A stretch of DNA of 64,000 nt from Streptomyces roseolus (GCF_014649855.1 NZ_BMTV01000014.1:1-64000), one strand, 5' to 3'. Counted from the stretch's first letter, positions 1-9,884 are shown. Notes: generated from the letters alone by a model not told the origin. A program made the numbers and translations.

Positions 1-801
1 CTTGCGGCCGGTGAGGCCGGCGTCGCCCATCGGGCCGCCGATCTCGAAGCGGCCGGTCGGGTTGACCAGCAGGCGGTGGCCCTCGGTCTCCAGCTTGATG
101 CCCTCCTGGGCCAGCTCGTCCAGGACGTGCTCGACGACGTGCTCGCGCACGTCGGGGGTGAGCAGGGAGTCCAGATCGATGTCGCCGGCGTGCTGGGAGG
201 AGACGACGACGGTGTCGAGGCGCTTGGGCCTGCTGCCCAGGTACTCGAGGGTGACCTGCGTCTTGCCGTCCGGGCGCAGGTACGGCACGCTCCCGTCGCG
301 CCGCACCTCCGCCAGACGCCGCGACAGGCGGTGGGCCAGATGGAGGGGCAGCGGCATGAGGCTGGGCGTCTCGTCGCAGGCGTATCCGAACATCAGGCCC
401 TGGTCGCCGGCGCCCTGGAGGGCGAGCCGGTCCTCCGCGGCCGGCGAGGCGCCGCCGACCCGCTGTTCGTGCGCGGTGTCGACCCCTCGGGCGATGTCGG
501 GGGACTGGGCCCCGATGGAGACGGACACGCCGCAGGAGGCACCGTCGAAGCCCTTGGCGGAGGAGTCGTAGCCGATCCCCAGGACGGTTTCGCGGACGAG
601 GGCGGGGATGTCGACGTACGCGCTGGTCGTGACCTCGCCCGCGACGTGGACCTGGCCGGTGGTGATCAGGGTCTCCACCGCGACGCGGGCCGCGGGGTCC
701 TGGGCGAGGAGGGCGTCGAGGATCGTGTCGCTGATACGGTCGGCGATCTTGTCGGGATGGCCTTCGGTGACCGATTCAGAGGTGAAGAGCCGGGCAGACA
801 T
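1..801 (-). CDS. metK: S-adenosylmethionine synthetase, 3' end outside window
   Basis: Makes SAM from methionine and ATP in the cytoplasm. The first 267 codons are visible, starting MSARLFTSESVTEGHPDKIAD; the GHPDK ATP motif and the later GAGDQGLMFGYACDET signature are both intact. The ATG at 801 has a GGAG box just upstream. The gene lies 33 bp downstream of the nitrosuccinate lyase-like gene on the same strand, so it is probably the last visible gene of that operon. Its place in a methyltransferase-containing cluster, with metF and adenosine kinase homologues at the other edge, suggests dedicated methyl-donor supply. Whether it is the only chromosomal metK cannot be seen here. Confidence 0.95.
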   Translation of the reverse strand, partial: MSARLFTSESVTEGHPDKIADRISDTILDALLAQDPAARVAVETLITTGQVHVAGEVTTSAYVDIPALVRETVLGIGYDSSAKGFDGASCGVSVSIGAQSPDIARGVDTAHEQRVGGASPAAEDRLALQGAGDQGLMFGYACDETPSLMPLPLHLAHRLSRRLAEVRRDGSVPYLRPDGKTQVTLEYLGSRPKRLDTVVVSSQHAGDIDLDSLLTPDVREHVVEHVLDELAQEGIKLETEGHRLLVNPTGRFEIGGPMGDAGLTGRK

Positions 802-834
802 CACAACTCCTGGGGTCGGGACGACAGAGGTGGG

Positions 835-2250
835 TCAGGTCGTGCGGTGGCGTTCCAGGGCGTGGTCCACCAGGGAGGCGGCCGCGCCGGTGTAGGCGGC
901 GGGGTCGAGCAGCTCCGCCAGTTCCCCGGGATCCAGCGCGGACCCGGTCCGGGGGTCCTCGGCGAGGACGTCGGCCAGGGGCCGTCCGGTGCGCTCGGCC
1001 GTGCCGGCCGCCTCGGACAGCAGCCGCTTCGCCGTGGCCTTGCCGAGCAGGGGCGCGAGCACCGCGGCGATCCGCTCGGACGACATCAGCGCGCCGGTCG
1101 CGGCCGCGTTGGCCCGCATCCGCCCCTCGTGGACGACGAGCCCCTCGCACAGTTCGACCGCGGTGTGCGAGGCGCCGCCCGCCAGCCGCAGGCACTCCCG
1201 CAGCAGCAGCCACTCGGCGTGCCAGACACCGCCCGAGCGCTCGTCCTCGGTCACCAGGCACTGCGTCAGCGCACCCGCGAGCGCGGGAACCTGGAGCGCG
1301 GCGGAACGGATCAGCGTGGCCAGCACCGGATTGCGCTTGTGCGGCATGGCCGAGGAGGCGCCACGCCCGGCCACGGGCGGTTCGGCGACCTCACCGACCT
1401 CGGTGCGGCCCATCGACTGCACGTCCACGGCGATCTTCCCCAGCGCGCCGGTGACGAAGGCCAGCGCCGCGGCCACGTCGGCGACGGGGGAACGCAGCGC
1501 GTGCCAGGGCAGCGGAGCCGTCGCGAGTCCGGTCTCGGCCGCGAACGCCTCGGTCAGCGCGACCGCGTACGCGGCCGTGTGGGCGGCGCCGGCCGACGCG
1601 CCGTCCACCGCCGCGTACTGGAGGTACCCGGCCAGGGTGCCCGCCGCGCCGCCGAGCGAGACGGGCAGCCCGCCGGCGAGCAGCCGGTCCACGCGGTCCG
1701 CCGCCCCGCGCACCAGCAGTCCCCAGCCGGCCGCCTTGAGCCCGAAGGTGGTCGGTACGGCGTGCAGGGTCAGCGTCCGCCCCGCCATCAGGGTGTCCCG
1801 GTGCCGTACCGCCAGCCGGTCCAGGGCCTCCGCGGTGCGCAGCAGATCGGCGCGCACCAGGCGCAGCGCCCGGTCGCAGACCAGCATGGCGCCGGTGTCG
1901 AAGACGTCCTGGCTGGTCGAGCCGCGGTGCACGTACTCGGCGGCCTCCGGGTCCTCCTCGGCGACGACCGCGGCGAAGGCACGGACCAGGCCCACCACGG
2001 GGTTGGCGCTCTCCCGCGCGGCGACGGCGAGCCGGCGCAGATCGAGCCGGTCCGCGTGCGCGGCCCGGGTGATCGCGGCGGCGGCCCGCGCCGGCACGGT
2101 GCCGAGCCCGGCCTGGGCGCGTGCCAGCGCCGCCTCCGCGTCCAGCATCGCCTGGAGCCAGGCCTCGTCGCCGACCGCCCGCTCGACCGGGGTGCCCGCC
2201 CGCACCGGGGAGAGCAGCCCGGAATCCAGTCCCGCTCCGTCCGCGGTCAT
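835..2250 (-). CDS. Nitrosuccinate lyase-like enzyme (CreD-type, fumarase/adenylosuccinate lyase superfamily)
   Basis: 471 aa. It carries the superfamily signature SSAMPHKRNP and the upstream HRGSTSQDVFDT region typical of adenylosuccinate lyase/PcaB-like proteins. Family members beside a CreE-like flavoenzyme, such as cremeomycin CreD, split nitrosuccinate into fumarate and nitrous acid. The ATG at 2250 overlaps the TGA of the flavoenzyme gene by four bases (ATGA), so the two are translationally coupled, and that pairing is the main reason for the call. PurB or 3-carboxymuconate cycloisomerase would fit the fold alone, but neither purine nor protocatechuate genes are nearby. Confidence 0.82.
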   Translation of the reverse strand: MTADGAGLDSGLLSPVRAGTPVERAVGDEAWLQAMLDAEAALARAQAGLGTVPARAAAAITRAAHADRLDLRRLAVAARESANPVVGLVRAFAAVVAEEDPEAAEYVHRGSTSQDVFDTGAMLVCDRALRLVRADLLRTAEALDRLAVRHRDTLMAGRTLTLHAVPTTFGLKAAGWGLLVRGAADRVDRLLAGGLPVSLGGAAGTLAGYLQYAAVDGASAGAAHTAAYAVALTEAFAAETGLATAPLPWHALRSPVADVAAALAFVTGALGKIAVDVQSMGRTEVGEVAEPPVAGRGASSAMPHKRNPVLATLIRSAALQVPALAGALTQCLVTEDERSGGVWHAEWLLLRECLRLAGGASHTAVELCEGLVVHEGRMRANAAATGALMSSERIAAVLAPLLGKATAKRLLSEAAGTAERTGRPLADVLAEDPRTGSALDPGELAELLDPAAYTGAAASLVDHALERHRTT

Positions 2251-4208
2251 GCCGGCGCCTCCGTCAGCGTCCTGCCGGAACGGCGCCGGGAGCCGCCCGC
2301 CGCGGCGGGGGAGAGGGCGAGGACGGCGCGCGCGATGGCGTCGGAGTCGCCCAGGGTCACCGAGTTCACCCCGGGCCGGATGCCGGCCGCCGTCACCCAG
2401 TGCACCGCCTCCGTCGGCACCCCGTACGCGAAGCGCCGCGGATGACTGCGGCCGTACGCGTCGACCAGGTGGTACGGGCGCTCGGTGACCTCCAGACCGC
2501 CCGTCTCGTAACTCGTGCCGCACGCACCGGGGATGCGGAACGGACGGCACTGCCCGGTGGACAGCAGCCCGCGCAGCAGCGGATCACGGGTCCGGCGCAG
2601 GTCCGGTTCCGGCAGCCGTGCCTCGACCAGCACCCGGGCGCGCACGGGATCGCCCGCCACGCCGTCCGACTCGGCGACGAACGCTCCCGCCGCGCCGTCG
2701 ACGCGCACCCGCATGCCCGGACCGATCAGGTCCAGGACCCCCGCCTCGATCAGCGCGATCAGCTCCTCGACGCGGGAGAAGGGCGGGCCGATCGACAGGA
2801 AGGCGTTGAGCGGGGTGTACCAGCCCTCCACCTGGTCCCGGTAGGAGTGGCCGTCCAGGCCGCCGTGGTCGAGGGCGAGCCGGACCTCGTTGCGCAGATC
2901 GCGCAGCACGTCGAGGGCCGCCTTGAGCGGCCCGCTCACATTGCCCGCCCGGGCCTCGCGCACGTCCTGGCGCAGGTGCCCGAGCATCCAGCGGCGGAAC
3001 TCCGCCCGGTCGGCGAACTCCCCGTCGCCGTAAGGCCGCAGGATCCGGTCCCAGTCCCACCGCTCGTCGGGCGCGATGCCGTACGCGTCGAGCAGCCCGT
3101 CCACCGTCCCGGCCGTGCCGGGACCCTCGGGCAGCGACACGAACCGCCGTACGAACCCCTCCCGTTCGGCCTCCCGGCCCCGGGCGGCCAGCAGCGCCCC
3201 GTAGTAGACGCTCTCGACCTCCCGGGAGATCAGCGGCCACAGATCGGTGCCGAAGTACACGCGCTCGCCGTCCACCGCGCGTTCCCGCAGCGCCGCGACC
3301 ACCTTCTCCGTCAGCACGCGCGGCTCGTGACGGCCGTGCGCGCCCTTCTCGTTGGCGCCGCGGGCGTGGTACGGGATGCCCCGCCGGGAGCCCGCGACGA
3401 TGCGCGGCTCCCGGCCGGAGGGACGGTAGACGAGACGCTCGCCGACGCGGTCGAAGCGGCCGCCGCGCGCCACCGTGAGCAGCGCCATGTGGTCGAAGAA
3501 GTTCAGGCCGAGCCCGCGCACCAGCACGGTCTCGCCGGACCGTACGTCCGACAGGTCCAGGTCGGCCGGGTTGGCCGGCAGGACGTGCAGCAGCCCGTGG
3601 TCCCGGGCGCGCAGCGAGAGCTGCCGCTCGGCCGCGGAGACCTCGGTCGGCACGTGGCCCTGGGAGAGGACGACCGCGTCGAGGCCGTCGAGGACCCTCC
3701 CGTCGGACAGGACCACCTGCTGCGCGCCGTCCCCGGCCCGCTCCCGCAGGCCGACGGCCCGGGCCCGGTGCACCTCCACGCGCACGTGCGACGGGGCGCC
3801 GGCCACCACCCGGGCGAAGACGTCCTCCAGGTAGCGGCCGTAGAAGGCACGGGACGGGTAGTCGTCCGGGCCGAGCCGGCGCGCCTCGGCGAGCACGGCC
3901 TCGTCGTGCCCGGCATCCAGCGTGCGCGCCCACGCGTACAGACTGGGTCCCGGTTCGACGGGGCCGTCCATCTCCACGCTGTCGTCGGTGAACACGGTCA
4001 CCTGTGAGGCGACGGTGTTCATCAGCAGCACACGCGACTGTCCGGACTGCCACACCCGCCCGGCTCCGGGCCGGTAGGGGTCGACGACGTGCACGGTGAC
4101 CGCCCGGTGAGCGGCCGTCGCGCGTTCGTTGGCGCACAGCCGCTCGAGAACCGACAGACCGCGCGGTCCCGCGCCGACGAGGCACAGGACGAGGTCACCG
4201 CTGGACAT
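2247..4208 (-). CDS. FAD-dependent aspartate N-oxygenase-like enzyme (CreE-type, nitrosuccinate synthase)
   Basis: 653 aa. The N-terminal dinucleotide fold has LCLVGAGPRGLSVLERL, and a later VLVRGLGLNFFDHMALL segment is typical of the large FAD/NAD(P)-binding proteins of this group. In cremeomycin, fosfazinomycin and kinamycin-type clusters such proteins oxidise L-aspartate to nitrosuccinate, the substrate of the adjoining lyase. The ATG at 4208 has GGAGT six to seven bases upstream. It follows the O-methyltransferase by 47 bp and overlaps the lyase start by four bases. Function is inferred from family and pairing; substrate residues were not checked. Confidence 0.82.
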   Translation of the reverse strand: MSSGDLVLCLVGAGPRGLSVLERLCANERATAAHRAVTVHVVDPYRPGAGRVWQSGQSRVLLMNTVASQVTVFTDDSVEMDGPVEPGPSLYAWARTLDAGHDEAVLAEARRLGPDDYPSRAFYGRYLEDVFARVVAGAPSHVRVEVHRARAVGLRERAGDGAQQVVLSDGRVLDGLDAVVLSQGHVPTEVSAAERQLSLRARDHGLLHVLPANPADLDLSDVRSGETVLVRGLGLNFFDHMALLTVARGGRFDRVGERLVYRPSGREPRIVAGSRRGIPYHARGANEKGAHGRHEPRVLTEKVVAALRERAVDGERVYFGTDLWPLISREVESVYYGALLAARGREAEREGFVRRFVSLPEGPGTAGTVDGLLDAYGIAPDERWDWDRILRPYGDGEFADRAEFRRWMLGHLRQDVREARAGNVSGPLKAALDVLRDLRNEVRLALDHGGLDGHSYRDQVEGWYTPLNAFLSIGPPFSRVEELIALIEAGVLDLIGPGMRVRVDGAAGAFVAESDGVAGDPVRARVLVEARLPEPDLRRTRDPLLRGLLSTGQCRPFRIPGACGTSYETGGLEVTERPYHLVDAYGRSHPRRFAYGVPTEAVHWVTAAGIRPGVNSVTLGDSDAIARAVLALSPAAAGGSRRRSGRTLTEAPA

Positions 4209-4255
4209 AGGGGTACTCCATGGGGTCGGAGGAGGGCTGGGTCGGAGGGGCCGCC

Positions 4256-5269
4256 TCATGCCGGCGCGGCGACCAGCAGACTCGTCTCGAGGGCGAGGGG
4301 GTGCACGCTCTCCAGACGCAGGCCCGCGGCGCCCAGGACGGATCGGTATCCGTCGAGGGTGCGCTCGCGGCCGCCCGCGGCCATCAGCAGATGGAGGTCC
4401 CACAGCAGGGGCAGCACGGGCGCCGTCCCGTCGGTGGCGACCACCCGTTCGAGGACCAGCAGCCGTCCGGTGTCCGCCATGGCCTCCCGGATGTTGGCGA
4501 GGAGCGTGGCACACCGTTCGTCGTCCCAGTCCTGCAGCACCCGGGACAGCAGGTACACGTCGTTGCCCGCGGGGACCTTGTCGAAGACGTCGCCCGCGAC
4601 CGTCTCGTAGCGGTGGGCCTCGACGGTGGCGCCCAGATGCCGCTCAGCCACCGGAAGCATGTGCGGCAGGTCGAAGACGGTCCCCGTCAGATGCGGGTGG
4701 GCCTGGAGCACGGCCGACAGCAGCAGGCCGCTGCCGCCCGCCACGTCGACCACGGTGCGCGCCCCCGTGAAGTCGAAGGCCGCCGCGACCTCGGGGAAGA
4801 AGACGTTGCCGGCGTTCATGGCACGCAGGAACCGCGGCCCCGCGTCGGGCTCGTCGCGCAGATAGGCGTGCAGCGAGGTGCCGAAGGCGTGCTCGAAGCC
4901 GGAGGTCCCGGTGCGGACCGCGGGCACCACCGCGCCCCAGGCGCGGTGGAACTCCTCCCCGTACAGCAGCACCATGTCGCGCATGGACCGCTCGCCGTCG
5001 GCGACGAGGAGCGCGCCCACGTCGGTGAGGCCGTAGCCCCGCTCCTCGTCGCCGGTGAACACGCCGAGCGCCGCGAGCAGCCGCAGCAGCCGTGCGAGGC
5101 CGTCCTCGCTGGCACCCGTGCGTTCGGCCAGCTCCGGCACGGTGCCGGTGCCCGCGGCGATGTGGTCGGGCAGGGACAGGGCGGCCGCCGCGTGCAGGGC
5201 CTGGGCCCGCCAGGTGCCGGTGATCAGGTCCACCACCTGACGCGCCGCCGTCGTCTCGGTACCGGGCAT
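4256..5269 (-). CDS. SAM-dependent O-methyltransferase (hydroxyneurosporene/plant OMT-like)
   Basis: 337 aa. An N-terminal winged-helix dimerisation region is followed by a Rossmann domain with motif I VVDVAGGSGLLLSAV near residue 180, the DLPHMLPVAER segment, and VYLLSRVLQDWDD typical of family-2 O-methyltransferases. It starts two bases after the ANL ligase stop (TGA-CG-ATG). In cremeomycin the equivalent CreN methylates a phenol of the amino-hydroxybenzoate before diazotisation. A similar role is likely here because the neighbouring monooxygenase and ANL genes also match the cre set, but the methylation site is not evident from sequence. Confidence 0.87.
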   Translation of the reverse strand: MPGTETTAARQVVDLITGTWRAQALHAAAALSLPDHIAAGTGTVPELAERTGASEDGLARLLRLLAALGVFTGDEERGYGLTDVGALLVADGERSMRDMVLLYGEEFHRAWGAVVPAVRTGTSGFEHAFGTSLHAYLRDEPDAGPRFLRAMNAGNVFFPEVAAAFDFTGARTVVDVAGGSGLLLSAVLQAHPHLTGTVFDLPHMLPVAERHLGATVEAHRYETVAGDVFDKVPAGNDVYLLSRVLQDWDDERCATLLANIREAMADTGRLLVLERVVATDGTAPVLPLLWDLHLLMAAGGRERTLDGYRSVLGAAGLRLESVHPLALETSLLVAAPA

Positions 5270-5271
5270 CG

Positions 5272-6990
5272 TCAGGCCTTCCGTACAGGGGCGGACACGG
5301 CGAGCGCCGGGTCGCCGGTGCTGGACAGCGCGGTGCGCAGGCGTTCGCGCAGCAGGCGCTTGAGGACCTTGCCCGTGACGCCGACGGGGAGTTCGGAGCG
5401 GTCGCGCGCCACCAGCAGCCCGCCGAGCGGTGCCAGGCCCTCGCGGGCCAGGGCCTCGTTGCACGTCTCCAGGAGCGGGGCCGCGTCGCGCCGGGCGCCG
5501 TCGGCGAAGAGGACGACCGCCAGGGGGCGGGAGCGTCCCTGTGCGTCGGGGTCGTCGACCGCGACGACCGCGGTGTCCAGCGCCCGCGTCGCGAGCAGGA
5601 CGACCTCCTCCGCCGGGAGGCTGTACACCGGTCCGTCGACGGTGTGGATCACGTCGGGGGTGCGGTCGAGGTGGTACCAGGTGCCGTCGCTCTCGCGGCG
5701 CATGATGTCTCCCGTGAGGAAGTACCCGTTGACCGTCGAGTCCGCGGTCAGGTCCGGCTCGTCCAGGTAGCCGGCGGTGACGCTGGGGGTCTGCACGCCG
5801 AGCCGGCCGGCCTGCCCGTCGGGCAGTTCACGGCCCTGGTCGTCGAGCACCGCCGCCTTGCGCACCACCTTGACGGGGAGGCCGATGTGGCGGGCGTACC
5901 GGGTCGTCTCGGGCGTGTAGGCCTGCTTGAACAGCACCATGCCCATCTCCGACGACCCGAGCCCGTCGAGGTAGCGCGAGCCGTTCAGGACCCGGCCGTT
6001 CTCGGTGCGCCGGCCGAGGGCGATCAGCGGGCGGATGTGCCGCTCGTGGGAGGCGTCGCCCATGCCGTGCCAGGTGTGGATGTACCGCGCGGCCTCCGGG
6101 CCGATCTCCTCGGCGGGTATCTCGGCGAGGGTGAGGGGGAAGGCCAGCACGGTGGTGGGGTGGAACAGGTTCACCGCCCGCGCCACGGCCGGGCCGCTCG
6201 CGTCGTCCAGGATCAGCGTCGGGATGCCGAGCAGGATCGCCAGGCTGAGGTAGCTGATGCCGGCGGAGTGGCTGTGCGGCAGCGCCGTGAGCAGCCGGTC
6301 GGAGCGCAGCGAGGGGAAGGACCACAGCCGTTCCCGCTTGCCCGCGAAGAATGAACCGTGGTGGAACACCGGGGCCTTGGGCCGGCCGGTGGTGCCCGAC
6401 GAGTGCGAGATCATGATCAGGTCTTCGTCGGCGTGCCGGTGCGGGAAGCCGGGCATCGGCCGGGGCGGCAGGGGAGCGGTGACGGCGAGCGCGGCGATGT
6501 CCGCGACCTCGGGCGTGGTCTTCCCCGGCGCGTCCGAACGCCAGGCGTCCGCGAGCCCCTTGAGCAGGTCGTCGTCGCCCACGAGCACCGTGGTCCGGGT
6601 GCGCAGGAAGTACTCGGCGGCCGTCGCCGGGGCCATCTTGGGGTTGCAGTGCACGGCGGCGGCGCCGAGCGACGTGATGGCGATGTGGTGGATCAGGCCG
6701 AGCAGTCCGTCACGGGTGTGCAGGCCCACGTGCGACCCGGGCCCCACCCCGCGGCCGCGGTACCAGTGGGCGTAGCGGATGACGGCCACCCGCAGGTCGT
6801 CCAGGGACACGCCCCGCGGCTCCTCCGTCGCCCAGGTGGGGGAGGACGTGTCGGGGTGGAAGAGGAGCGGGCGGTCCCGGTCGCGGGCGATGCGCCAGGC
6901 GTGCCAGAAGAAGTTCCCCGCCCCCAGGTCCCGGTCGGCATGGAGGCGCAGGCGTTGCGCGGCGGACCTGTGTGTGCCGAGCAGGAACAT
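5272..6990 (-). CDS. ANL-superfamily ligase, candidate ATP-dependent diazotase (CreM-like)
   Basis: 572 aa, AMP-forming acyl-CoA synthetase fold. The phosphate-binding loop MISHSSGTTGRPKAPVF lies near residue 195, GSSEMGMVLF occupies the A5 position, YFLTGDIMRR the A7 region, and the C-terminal lysine motif PVGVTGKVLKRL is intact. Ordinary members activate carboxylates; CreM uses the same fold to activate nitrous acid and diazotise an arylamine. It leads the operon holding the CreE/CreD pair and the O-methyltransferase, with a monooxygenase divergent, which favours the diazotase role. A plain aryl-CoA ligase remains possible. ATG at 6990 with a GAGG box. Confidence 0.78.
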   Translation of the reverse strand: MFLLGTHRSAAQRLRLHADRDLGAGNFFWHAWRIARDRDRPLLFHPDTSSPTWATEEPRGVSLDDLRVAVIRYAHWYRGRGVGPGSHVGLHTRDGLLGLIHHIAITSLGAAAVHCNPKMAPATAAEYFLRTRTTVLVGDDDLLKGLADAWRSDAPGKTTPEVADIAALAVTAPLPPRPMPGFPHRHADEDLIMISHSSGTTGRPKAPVFHHGSFFAGKRERLWSFPSLRSDRLLTALPHSHSAGISYLSLAILLGIPTLILDDASGPAVARAVNLFHPTTVLAFPLTLAEIPAEEIGPEAARYIHTWHGMGDASHERHIRPLIALGRRTENGRVLNGSRYLDGLGSSEMGMVLFKQAYTPETTRYARHIGLPVKVVRKAAVLDDQGRELPDGQAGRLGVQTPSVTAGYLDEPDLTADSTVNGYFLTGDIMRRESDGTWYHLDRTPDVIHTVDGPVYSLPAEEVVLLATRALDTAVVAVDDPDAQGRSRPLAVVLFADGARRDAAPLLETCNEALAREGLAPLGGLLVARDRSELPVGVTGKVLKRLLRERLRTALSSTGDPALAVSAPVRKA

Positions 6991-7218
6991 AGGAATACCT
7001 CACACTCCGCAGTGATACGTCGATTTGCTCCGGTCACCGGTGAGACATCGCGGCCCGTGACACCCCAGCGGTTCGGCAAAGGCTCGTGGCGGAGTCTCCA
7101 GCCGGCTGCTAAAGGGCCGATGGAAAACCGCCCCCGTGGCCGATCTTGCTCCGTTCTTCAGAGGGGGTTGCAACGATCGCACCGGTTCGATCTCGAGGAA
7201 GGCTGGAGGCCGCGTCGG

Positions 7219-8907
7219 ATGGACGACCCGCTGACAACCCCGGTCGCCGTCGTCGGCGGCGGACCGGTCGGATTGATGCTCGCGCTGCTGCTCGACCGGC
7301 AGGGAGTGCCCTGCGTCGTCCTCAACTCCCAAGCGGACGTGCCCGATCAGCCGCGCGGCAGCACCCACAACGCCCGGACCATGGAGCACTACCGCACGCT
7401 CGGACTGGCCGAGCGGATCCGTGCCCTCGGACTGCCCGCCGGCCACTCGGCCGGCATCTCCTTCTTCACCCGCTACAACGCGCACGAACTGGCCCTGCTG
7501 CCCTGGCCGGGCACCGCCGAGGTGCTGAGCGCGCGGGCCGCGGCCGACCGCGCGGACCCGGCCCCCGAACCGATGCACCGCGCGAACCAGATGTACGTGG
7601 AGCGGCTGCTGCTCGACCACGCCCGCGGCCGGCGGAACATCACCCTGTGCTACGGCTGGACCGTCACCGCCCTGCGCGAGAGCGCGGGGCACGTCGACGT
7701 CGTGGCGGAACGCGAGGGCGGACGGCGCGTGTTCCGGGCGGCGTACGTCGCGGGGTGCGACGGCGGGCACAGCACGGTCCGGCGCCACCTCGGCATCCGC
7801 TACGAGGGGGAGGGCGCCCTCGACCAGGACATCCTCGGACGCCGTTCCACCGCCGCCCACCTCCGGGTGCCCACGCTGTACCGGGACTTCCTGCGCGACC
7901 GCGGCGCGTGGAGCAACTGGGTCGTCAACGCGGACCTCGCGCTGAACCTCATCGCGCTCGACGGCGCGGACGAGTTCTTCCTGCTCACCAGCTCCGTGGA
8001 CCCGGACCGGGCGACGGAGGCCGATCTGGTGGAGCTGGTGCGGCGGGCGGCGGGAGAGCCCCTGCCGGTCGAGGTGCTCAGCCACCGGCCCTGGACCGCG
8101 GGCGCGGCGCTGGTCGCCGAGTCGTTCGGCACGGGCCGCGTCCGGCTCGTCGGGGACGCCGCGCACCTGTTCACGCCCAACGGCGGCTTCGGCATGAACA
8201 CCGGGGTCGACGACGCCGCCAACCTCGCCTGGAAGCTCGCGGCGGCGGTGCGGGGATGGGCGGGCCCGGGCCTCCTGGACTCGTACGGCACCGAGCGCCG
8301 GCCGATCGCGCTCCGGAACACCTCGGCGGCCCGGACGCTCGGACAGGGGCTGGGCGCCGTCGACCGGCCCGCCTGGCTGGAGGCGGACTCCGCCGCCGGC
8401 GAAGCGGCCCGGGCCAAGACCGGTGCGGAGCTGGCCGAGTACGGGATGCGCACCCTGGACACCCTGGGGGTGCAGCTGGGCGCCCGCTACGACGGCTCCC
8501 CGATCGTCGCCGGGGACGGCTCCGGGCCGGTGCCCGACTCCTTCGCCGCGTACACCCCCTCGGCGGTGCCGGGTGGCCGCGCACCCCATCTGTGGCTCGA
8601 CGACCGCCGCACGGAAGGCAGTTCGCTGTTCGACCGGTTCGGCGCCGGCTTCACCCTGCTGCGACTCGGCCCGCGTCCGCCGGCGACCGGAGGGATCGAG
8701 GCCGCGGCCCGGTCCCGCGGCGTGCCGCTGCGGACCCTGACGCTCGACGACCCGCTCGCGCGCGATCTGTACGGGCGCGATCTGGTGCTGGTCCGCCCCG
8801 ATCAGCACGTCGCCTGGCGGGCCGACCGGGAGCCCGGCGACCCCGGGGCGCTCCTGGAGCTGATCACCGGAGGACCGCTCGACGCGGCGGGGAGTCCCGG
8901 AGCCTGA
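7219..8907 (+). CDS. Class A FAD-dependent aromatic monooxygenase (PheA/TfdB family)
   Basis: 562 aa. VVGGGPVGLMLALLL near the N-terminus binds FAD, and VGDAAHLFTPNGGFGMNTG near residue 310 is the second FAD motif. About 120 C-terminal residues form the thioredoxin-like extension of phenol hydroxylase-type enzymes. It is transcribed away from the ANL/methyltransferase operon and precedes the SARP gene. In cremeomycin, CreL hydroxylates 3-amino-4-hydroxybenzoate and sits beside creM and creN; the same neighbours here suggest ring hydroxylation. GGAGG lies nine bases before the ATG. The substrate is inferred. Confidence 0.88.
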   Translation: MDDPLTTPVAVVGGGPVGLMLALLLDRQGVPCVVLNSQADVPDQPRGSTHNARTMEHYRTLGLAERIRALGLPAGHSAGISFFTRYNAHELALLPWPGTAEVLSARAAADRADPAPEPMHRANQMYVERLLLDHARGRRNITLCYGWTVTALRESAGHVDVVAEREGGRRVFRAAYVAGCDGGHSTVRRHLGIRYEGEGALDQDILGRRSTAAHLRVPTLYRDFLRDRGAWSNWVVNADLALNLIALDGADEFFLLTSSVDPDRATEADLVELVRRAAGEPLPVEVLSHRPWTAGAALVAESFGTGRVRLVGDAAHLFTPNGGFGMNTGVDDAANLAWKLAAAVRGWAGPGLLDSYGTERRPIALRNTSAARTLGQGLGAVDRPAWLEADSAAGEAARAKTGAELAEYGMRTLDTLGVQLGARYDGSPIVAGDGSGPVPDSFAAYTPSAVPGGRAPHLWLDDRRTEGSSLFDRFGAGFTLLRLGPRPPATGGIEAAARSRGVPLRTLTLDDPLARDLYGRDLVLVRPDQHVAWRADREPGDPGALLELITGGPLDAAGSPGA

Positions 8908-9011
8908 ACGGCGATAGCATCCGCACGCATTGCGCATCACGACGGGGCACGTCGGGGACCGACCCTCTCCGGGCTGCCCGGGACGACCTAAGCGACGATG
9001 GGGGAATTCAC

Positions 9012-9884
9012 ATGGATTTTCGCGTTCTAGGCCCTTTGAGTGTGTGCGACGACGGGGGCCGGCACCGGACCCCGACCGCCCCGAAACAACGGCAACTGGT
9101 GTCGCTCCTGGCGTTCAACGCGAACCACGTGGTGTCCGTGGCGCAGATCGTCGAGGAGATCTGGGAGTACCGGCCGCCGTCGAGCGCGGTCGCGGCGGTG
9201 CACACCTACGTCATGCAGTTACGCCGCTCCCTGGACGGGGCCCGGCGCGGCCCGGGGCGCGGCCCCGGCCGGCTGCAGACCCGCGACCAGGGATACGTGC
9301 TGAAGCTGGAGCCCGGCGAACTGGACCTGCACCGCTACGAGCAGCAGGTGCGCGCCGCGCGCGCCACGCTGATGGCGGGCGAGTACGCCGAGGCCGTCGA
9401 GCAGCTGCGCGCCGCCGAGACGATGTGGACGGGGCCGATGCTCGTCGACGTGCCCACCGGTCCGCTCCTCAGGGCCGCCATCGAGGTCGTCGAGCGTGAC
9501 CGGCTCGACGCCGTCCCCCAGCGCCTGGGCGCCGAGCTGCGGCTCGGCCGGCACCACGAGATCCTCGGCGAACTCACCGCGCTGGTGCACCAGTACGGGA
9601 CGCACGAGGGCCTCGTCGCGCACCTCATGCTCGCCCTGTACCAGTCGGGGCGACAGGCCGACGCGCTGATGGCCTACCACCGGCTGCGGGCCCGGCTGCG
9701 GGAGGAACTCGACACCAAGCCGTCGGCGCGGCTGCAACTCCTGCACACCCACATGCTCTCCGGCCACCCGCGGCTGGAGCCGCCCTCAAGCGCGCGCGGC
9801 CGGCAGTCGCTCGACCTGCTGGCCCAGCGCACCCTGTCCGTCCCGCGCGGTCCGGTCCGTGACGACGGGCTCGTCAGGGCCTGA
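9012..9884 (+). CDS. SARP-family pathway-specific activator
   Basis: 290 aa. It opens MDFRVLGPLSVCDDGG, the OmpR-like winged-helix DNA-binding domain of SARPs (residues about 1-95), followed by the bacterial transcriptional activation domain (about 100-250, with YQSGRQADALMAYHRLR). No ATPase domain is attached, so it is a small SARP of the ActII-ORF4 type and probably the cluster activator. Codon 70 is TTA (9219-9221), making translation likely dependent on the bldA tRNA. Its last 99 bp overlap the end of the convergent MFS gene. Confidence 0.92.
   Translation: MDFRVLGPLSVCDDGGRHRTPTAPKQRQLVSLLAFNANHVVSVAQIVEEIWEYRPPSSAVAAVHTYVMQLRRSLDGARRGPGRGPGRLQTRDQGYVLKLEPGELDLHRYEQQVRAARATLMAGEYAEAVEQLRAAETMWTGPMLVDVPTGPLLRAAIEVVERDRLDAVPQRLGAELRLGRHHEILGELTALVHQYGTHEGLVAHLMLALYQSGRQADALMAYHRLRARLREELDTKPSARLQLLHTHMLSGHPRLEPPSSARGRQSLDLLAQRTLSVPRGPVRDDGLVRA
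9219..9221 (+). promoter_or_regulatory. In-frame TTA leucine codon in the SARP gene
   Basis: Codon 70 of the SARP reads TTA within YVMQLRRS. In Streptomyces TTA is read only by the bldA tRNA, so it ties translation to development. I noticed no other in-frame TTA in the genes of this window, although the scan was by eye. Confidence 0.85.

Noticed and set aside
76..2445. 789-codon open frame on the plus strand opposite metK and the lyase
   Set aside because: Translation is Gly/Arg/His-rich with no family features; it is the antisense of two well-recognised genes, as expected in GC-rich DNA.
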